A DNA stretch of 64,000 nucleotides from Stichopus chloronotus (Eukaryota > Echinodermata > Holothuroidea > Aspidochirotida > Stichopodidae). A model generated the notes under the pieces. The model did no database searches. It saw only the letters and a list, made by a program, of their open reading frames with translations, and was not told where the DNA came from. The translations under genes and the position numbers were made by a program. This document shows, piece after piece, positions 58,446 to 64,000 of this stretch. How positions within the stretch are numbered: the first letter of the stretch is position 1; each line of letters begins with the position of its first letter. The stretch is from the NCBI GenBank assembly GCA_021234535.1, contig CM037843.1:25513911-25577910 (forward strand). Reading direction: 5' to 3'.

Positions 58446-58512
58446 ATATTTAAATCCTTTCTGATTCTTCAGTCGAGAAGGCGGAGCTAACTGTTTTGTT
58501 GCTTTTGATTGG
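58446..58512 (-). promoter_or_regulatory. Promoter of FABP-type gene 2 (CCAAT and TATA-like boxes)
   Basis: On the minus strand, CCAATCAAAA (core at 58508-58512) precedes TTTAAATAT (58446-58454) by about 55 bp, the same layout as in gene 1. Confidence 0.5.
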
Positions 58513-61500
58513 TTCGTCTATGTTTATTTTATATTAATGCTGCACTTGTCATTGGGCCTTATGGTAGCGAAGTGGCCAAACCAATACTCGATGTATTGAG
58601 CGTTTAATACTCTGTCAGTTATGTTTACACACAAGGTCTCTTTGCTTTGTTAATAATTAAAACAAATTTTGTGTCTTGCGTTCTGTTCGTTCCTCCTACG
58701 TTTATGAAAAATCTTTGTATCTAGTTCTCATTTTCGTTATGGAATATCGTCATGCAGCAACCATAGTGTGCATCACCATTCGTGTACGAAGGGTATTTTT
58801 GAACACTGCTTACTACGGTAATGATGGGAAAATGAAGAATATGATTAAATCTAATCAATAGTTAACAAACCCAGGAAGACTTCGTAAATTCAGCCTAAAA
58901 AGTGACATTCAGTTCAAATAGTTTTTTCTCCAGAAATAGTCATTGAATCAGGCTGTTCTCAGACTTTTTATGTAGGAAATTTTAAAGGAACACCGTTGTA
59001 CAGCCTTCCAAATAGTCCTGGTACTTATATTCATACAAGAAGACACAATTCATTTATAAAACAAATACAAGTAGGAGAAAATACGAAGTTTCAATTAATG
59101 TACTTTTTCAGTTATTCAAAAGTCTTCATGTTCTTGCGAAATTACTGAATCCTAAAAGAAGCCATTATCACAAAATAACACCATTAACGTCGTGACGTTT
59201 TCTGAATAGATGTATACTAAGTGATGGTTGAAACTGAAACATCCACTAATGTTCCCCTTTAAATTATTGTTTGTTTGTTTGTTCTTCATTTTCTAACTTT
59301 GAACAATTCGGGAGGGGTTATTTCTGTTGGAAGTAGGCCTACACACCTTCCATACATACAGTTGATGTACATTTCAATTTTACCATGTTATAATCTCAGT
59401 ATCATATAGCATTTGCGTACTGTTTGATAGCCCACTCGAATTGTGTTATCTTAATGATTACAGTCGAAATGTAATTTCTAAGCTGAGTTTGACGGGGGGC
59501 ATGAACGATTTGTACAACGTGGTAACATCCGGTTTACTTTCCATCTTTAAAAATAAATTTCAATAACGCTCTCCTTCAAATTATCGATGAGATGAATGAA
59601 ATCATTTGAAGGCTGATCTGGCACCGACGGTGAATTTGACAAGCAGTATGATGTGCTTATGTGTCATTGTATGGTGAGGGAGGTAAGTAGCGAAAGCGAT
59701 CGAGGGTGGGGGGGGGGGGTTAGCGGAGGGAGGTTGAGGATGGCCCTACATACACATTACTTTGTAAGGCCAATTTTATTGTCATACCGATGTTTTTATT
59801 ACAATCAATCAACTAAGCAAGCATAGAGTGAACATAATGACATATATGATGTTGAAAAATTCGAGGGAATGCTGTGGTAGGTCGCACTTTTCACCGTCAG
59901 TATGCATGGATGAAAAGTGTTGCTGTAGTAAGTGTGAGCCAGAGTCGAGATTGTCTCAGGCTAAACAGCATTGTTTTTAGTTTCAGTATGTCCAGTCCTG
60001 TGAAGCACACCAATATGATCTGATGTTTTCTATGTGCTTGTAGTTTTCTTAGTGCCCCAAACGTCACTGCACTCACCTAACACTACATCTACGACCAACA
60101 TGGATCGATAATAAAAGAAAAAGCAATGCTATCATTTTTCCCATTCGGATTCATAAATGTAATTACAAGAAAGAGCATTGCAATATTAACCGTACCCCTA
60201 ACATACATAACGAGGCCAACGTGAGACCGAATTGAAGAGGAAAGTGCTCTAAAACCCTCAGTGGGGGATTTTACCTCCAGAAGGTGAACCTTTCCACCTC
60301 AAAACTTCACCTTGCGTTTTAGTGTGCTGCACTTGAACAGCGAGAAAAATCATCGAGAGCACATGTTGATGAACAGGCACCGTGCAGTAAGATATTAAGA
60401 ACCTATCAAACAAGAACGCGCTCTCAGAACAACATGTGAAACGCAAGTACTTCAGACTACTTTCCAGAATATTTCAACAGTCCCTCTTCCAACAGGAGCT
60501 TCTCCGCTATGATCATCACAGTATCATCAAACATAAAATCAGTTTCGTATTATCGAAGAGGGTCTCCTCTCCGAGCAAGATATTCGTTTCATATAGCCTT
60601 CAGTGGACACTCACAAACCTATCACAAACCTCTGAATGTACATAAACATGTATACCCTCGAATTCTAGAAACCGTGGTCAACTGTTACAGGTCAAGAAAG
60701 GGGGTTTCACCTCACAGTAGTGGAACATTTAATACACGAAATACTCACTGTTTCAAGAAAAAGAGGTAATTAGCTAAAAACAAGAAATCTTTAAATTTGC
60801 TATAGCTTCCCCCCCCCCAAATAAATCAAAACATCGCCCTCTATTTCACTGACAAGGTCGTGAGGAACGTGTTCACGTTTCATCATGCTTCATGGAATGA
60901 AGACACCAAGCGTTCATTTGAGATTTTTTTTTTTTTTTTTTGGAGCAACCAAGGTTTTGAGGAACAGCGCCACGAGACAGTGTTACATTTGGTCGGTCAT
61001 CTACTCACTGCTTTTTTGTATTTGTACATTTGGAGAAAGATTGCGGAGAAAGCATGTACGGTTCACTTCAGGCTTCAGAACTATCTTCCTTGTAAGAGGG
61101 TTTTCAACAACTAGTTCTTTCGTGAAGCAATTGCATGAAGGTATCCAAAATGAAGGTATCAAGAGTAACCAAAATGGAAGGGGGTTAGTTGGAGGGGGGC
61201 TGTTGCTGAGCCTGATATGACACGATATTTGAATTCTAGACTTTGTCCTTGCCTCAGTTACTATACCACATCCAAAATGTAGACAACATCGAGCTATTTG
61301 TAGTAAATTTGTATTAGAAACAGCTTTTAGCAGCTGCTAATAAGATGCATGGGGGAGGGTCGGAATAGGTATGCAAGAGTGAAAACATTTTTTTTTCTTT
61401 TGGTGCAGTCATGGCTCTTAACGTCGCTATTCTGCGAACAGAACGGTTTGTGGAATTGAAATGTTTGATTCTGATGTAGGCCTATATTGATATGGGGTCT

Positions 61501-61993
61501 TTATCAGGTTCTCAAATGATTGGGCAAGCATCGAGATATTGTAATAGTTCCACGAGTCAAATGTGCATGTGTTGCCCGATATTCTGTTGGGTCACTAGCA
61601 GCTGTGTGGCTCCGAGGGTGGGTAGCGAACTATTTCCAGACTTAGAACAGCCATCGTCGGTGGTCTTGAATTCTCCCCCCCCCCCCGCATGGGCATTATG
61701 TACACTGTGCAATGTCAAAGCGTATACAAAACGCTCGTCCGAATTGTACCCCTACCAGAGACTGGATAACACAATTGGACAGTTTTGGCGGACTGGACAC
61801 AAATGTGCCTAACTAAAGTGGCGGTTCCTCTTTTCACCTCACAAGACAAAAGCGGCGTCTGTCGAATCTTCCCGTCTCACCTCCTTGTAGAGGTTGTACA
61901 GGACTATATATGTGGTAGTCTCTACTATTTGTATCTAGGACGTGGTTTGTTACAGGAGTTGCAGCTTGACGAATGACAATGGCATAGTTTGAA
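58513..61993. other. Gene-free intergenic stretch
   Basis: No exon recognised. One isolated segment near 59210-59240 (ACTAAGTGATGGTTGAAACTG) resembles the decayed repeat at 35-37 kb. G/C-tracts lie near 59707, 60810 and 61675. Confidence 0.3.
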
Positions 61994-62359
61994 ATGGGTG
62001 ACGACCGAAAAGTCTTGGCAACAGGGGTCTATATTGGACCAGCAACAAATAAAGATCATAACACGCACTCACTGTCAATGGTAGTGAATATGGAAGATTC
62101 TGCTCTATTTACCAGATGGCAAGCGGATATGGGCAACATTACAAAAGTTTCACTTAATGATCCACAGTTTCGAAACAATCGTATTCTGAATTGCGGTTTG
62201 CAGTGCATTGTTAGTATAGAAAGAGTGTCAACCTGTGAAAAGGGTTTACTGGCTACAAGAGGGAAGGGGTGCCTTTCAGAAAGTAATGATTGCTATATTA
62301 GTGATGGCTTAGACTCTGGAGTACGATGCATGGAACATTTGCATCAAATGACCAGATAA
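61994..62359 (+). CDS. Hypothetical 121-codon ORF, unidentified
   Basis: Begins MGDDRKVLATGVYIG and includes DSALFTRWQADMGNITKVSL and several cysteines. I do not recognise it. No membrane segment, signal peptide or known motif stands out. It is one of the longer open frames outside repeats, but no promoter, splice site or family resemblance supports it, and chance is a fair explanation. Confidence 0.2.
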   Translation: MGDDRKVLATGVYIGPATNKDHNTHSLSMVVNMEDSALFTRWQADMGNITKVSLNDPQFRNNRILNCGLQCIVSIERVSTCEKGLLATRGKGCLSESNDCYISDGLDSGVRCMEHLHQMTR

Positions 62360-63337
62360 ATGTGTGGATTGAGTTTTTCTGCAATAATATATTTTCCTTA
62401 AATTTTCTGACGTCTTCCGGCCAATTTTATCTTAGTTTATGACCGCCGGTTTCATGGCGAGTTTCTCTTTATGAGAATGTTCAAGTAAACCGTGAAAACT
62501 AGGGACGATATAGCCTGTGGGTCATTTAGTGCTTGTGAAAAGTTTGTTACGTAATCAGGTAACTTTCATTGTGATATGGCATGACGCAATTGACACTTTA
62601 AAGAACTGCAACGATGGTAGGTGAATAATACCACGTTAAACTGTTCATCGCATTTTTCTACTACGGATAAAAATATGATATCCATCTATCGATATCAATT
62701 GGGGAAAGAGAGAAAAGAGAGAAGAGTATGTTCAGTAGGGCTTATCGATTTATGGTCTCAAGAGCGCGTAATCTTGATGCTGATATTCTTATTTGTTATA
62801 TTTAAGTAAAATATACATTTCCTGTGCTTGAGTTCATGAAAAGATCAGAATAGACGTTGGTTTGGTGATTTAGTGTTTTAATTTACGTTGAGCATCATAT
62901 ACATTACATTGTACAACAGGTCATTGACAACACTTAACAAAACCAAACAATATGAAGATGAGAGGTTTTCCTCCGAACTGTGTGAACAATAGATCGCAAT
63001 TCATACATTGTCTGTCTGATGTATTTTAGTTTCATCTCAGCTGTACAGTAACGTAATTTGTTTAGGAGTTGAAAGTCCATTAACATGATCTTGTTCCTAC
63101 ACCGTGCCACTATACTGCATTGTCCGGTGCATGACAGACGAATTGTTGTACAAAACAAGATTCATTTAGTATTCTCTGCACGCAAAGAGATCTCCCTTCG
63201 AACAAACTTGAAATAGCGACAGTTGTTATGTGTGCACGCCATCAACATTGTTTGGTTGAAACTAAGGTACTGTAACATTTTTTTTCTAATTGATTTAACA
63301 AAGAATCAAGTCTGTCAATTATTTTTTTTCCTTCCAT
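62360..63337. other. Intergenic stretch and 3' flank of FABP-type gene 3
   Basis: AT-rich, no exon recognised. The part near 63337 is the 3' UTR of the minus-strand gene. Confidence 0.35.
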
Positions 63338-63718
63338 CTACTTGCTTAAGAAGATCTTTCCGGTCTTTCCACCGAATTCGATGGTGTAGACCAAGTTGCC
63401 TCCTTCGATCGACCTCTTCAGCACAACTCCAGATTTGCCTTTGAACACCAAAACGTCACCCTCCCAGGAAGTTGTTCCACTGTAGGCCTTGCCGAAGAGT
63501 TCCCCTTCTGATGGTCCACCGACAGTCATGGAGTGAGATCCTGACTTGCCGAGTCCACCGGTAGCAGTGAAGGTGAAGTTGTCGCCATCTTGTCTGATCT
63601 CGACAGATGCACCCTGGAGCTTGGAGGGGTCCCTCTTATCGGCAGCAACACCGTATGCATCCATAACATCGTTAAGTCCCTCAAATTTAGAAACAGTCCA
63701 TTTGCCGTTGAAAGCCAT
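63338..63718 (-). CDS. FABP1-type cytosolic lipid-binding protein, paralog 3
   Basis: 126 codons in one exon, MAFNGKWTVSKFEGL to GGKTGKIFLSK. It is a recent duplicate of paralog 2: about 20 amino-acid differences by hand, clustered at residues 22-32 in the loop after the first helix (YGVAADKRDPSKL instead of FGAPSENRDPAKL), the portal region in FABP structures, which may change the ligand or its entry. Motifs otherwise match: EIRQDGDNFTFTATGG, MTVGGPSEGELFGK, WEGDVLVFKG. An acceptor (GTTACACAG, exon from 63732 down) precedes the ATG by 14 bases, so this gene too probably has a 5'-UTR intron, with its first exon and promoter beyond the window's right edge. Confidence 0.88.
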   Translation of the reverse strand: MAFNGKWTVSKFEGLNDVMDAYGVAADKRDPSKLQGASVEIRQDGDNFTFTATGGLGKSGSHSMTVGGPSEGELFGKAYSGTTSWEGDVLVFKGKSGVVLKRSIEGGNLVYTIEFGGKTGKIFLSK

Positions 63719-63732
63719 GATTAAGGATGATG

Positions 63733-64000
63733 CTGTGTAACAAACAAGTAAAATGGTTCTAATTGTGTGCTTCTTGGATTCGACAAAGAAGATTAGGCTT
63801 CACTTTACCAAGGCCATAGACACGGGATGTCCCCCCCCCCCCCCCCAACAAGGAAAATCAGATGAGCTAGCAGATTTTTAATGCAATCATATAGGCAAGA
63901 AACTGGAAAACTTAAGTATGTATATTTAGGAAACAATATTGTAATGATAGCCCCATTTGCATCGTATAATCTTCCGTAGAACAACAATCAATAACTCTGA
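63733..64000 (-). other. Start of the 5'-UTR intron of FABP-type gene 3
   Basis: Sequence upstream of the acceptor, containing a C-run at about 63831-63846. No donor or first exon was found before the window ends. Confidence 0.4.

Noticed and set aside
61492..61976. Two overlapping cysteine-rich frames just before the 121-codon ORF
   Set aside because: One spans a C-tract (PPPP run) and neither shows a known domain or connecting splice sites.
1..64000. tRNA, rRNA and CRISPR features
   Set aside because: No B-box-like GGTTCRANTC with a matching acceptor stem, no rRNA signature and no evenly spaced direct repeats with unique spacers were seen by eye. A tRNAscan/Rfam run could still find something missed.

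Overview
The window is nuclear DNA from a multicellular animal. Its exons are short and split by AT-rich introns, and transposon remnants and simple repeats are abundant. The palindrome AGGCCTA recurs, and about 140-bp repeats carry TTGAGATATC. Together with the look of the proteins these suggest an echinoderm, possibly a sea cucumber. That assignment is an inference; no taxonomic marker is present. I recognise five host genes or gene parts: the first coding exon of a WDR20-like gene (minus, 5881-6126), a complete four-exon ISCA2 (minus, 12738-18064), and three FABP1-type lipid-binding protein genes (plus at 44294-44680; minus at 55401-55781 and 63338-63718).

Layout. 1-5.9 kb is probably intron of the WDR20-like gene. 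It holds an internally deleted Ty1/copia retrotransposon with intact LTRs and target-site duplication (1632-4548), and four ~115-bp tandem repeats (4975-5435). 6.3-7.2 kb is an inverted-repeat element with internal tandem repeats. 9.7-10.74 kb is a seven-unit array of ~140-bp repeats. 12.7-18.1 kb is ISCA2, whose first intron contains a ~1-kb foldback-like element (16.54-17.55 kb) with a small helix-turn-helix ORF between its arms. 18.69-28.2 kb is a pile of L1/Tx1-like LINE copies: A on plus, B and C on minus, with B lacking its reverse transcriptase domain. 24.19-34.68 kb, outside LINE C and a 400-bp island, is C-poor, G+T-rich degenerate repeat, first TTTTGGTGTA-like and then GGGTTTGTTTTGG-like. 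35.15-37.4 kb is a decayed ~70-80-bp repeat field. 38-64 kb is gene-poor apart from the three FABP-type genes, with small TIR elements at 45.24 and 54.38 kb.

The genes do not form an operon-like unit. WDR20 is a cofactor of the USP12/USP46 deubiquitinases, and ISCA2 works in mitochondrial [4Fe-4S] cluster assembly. The FABP-type genes are a local paralog family: all three coding regions lack introns and each has a splice acceptor just before the ATG. For two of them a promoter (CCAAT, TATA) and a 5'-UTR exon can be placed. Most other open frames, above all the hydrophobic ones at 24-35 kb, are by-products of base composition. All identities, counts and alignments here were made by eye.
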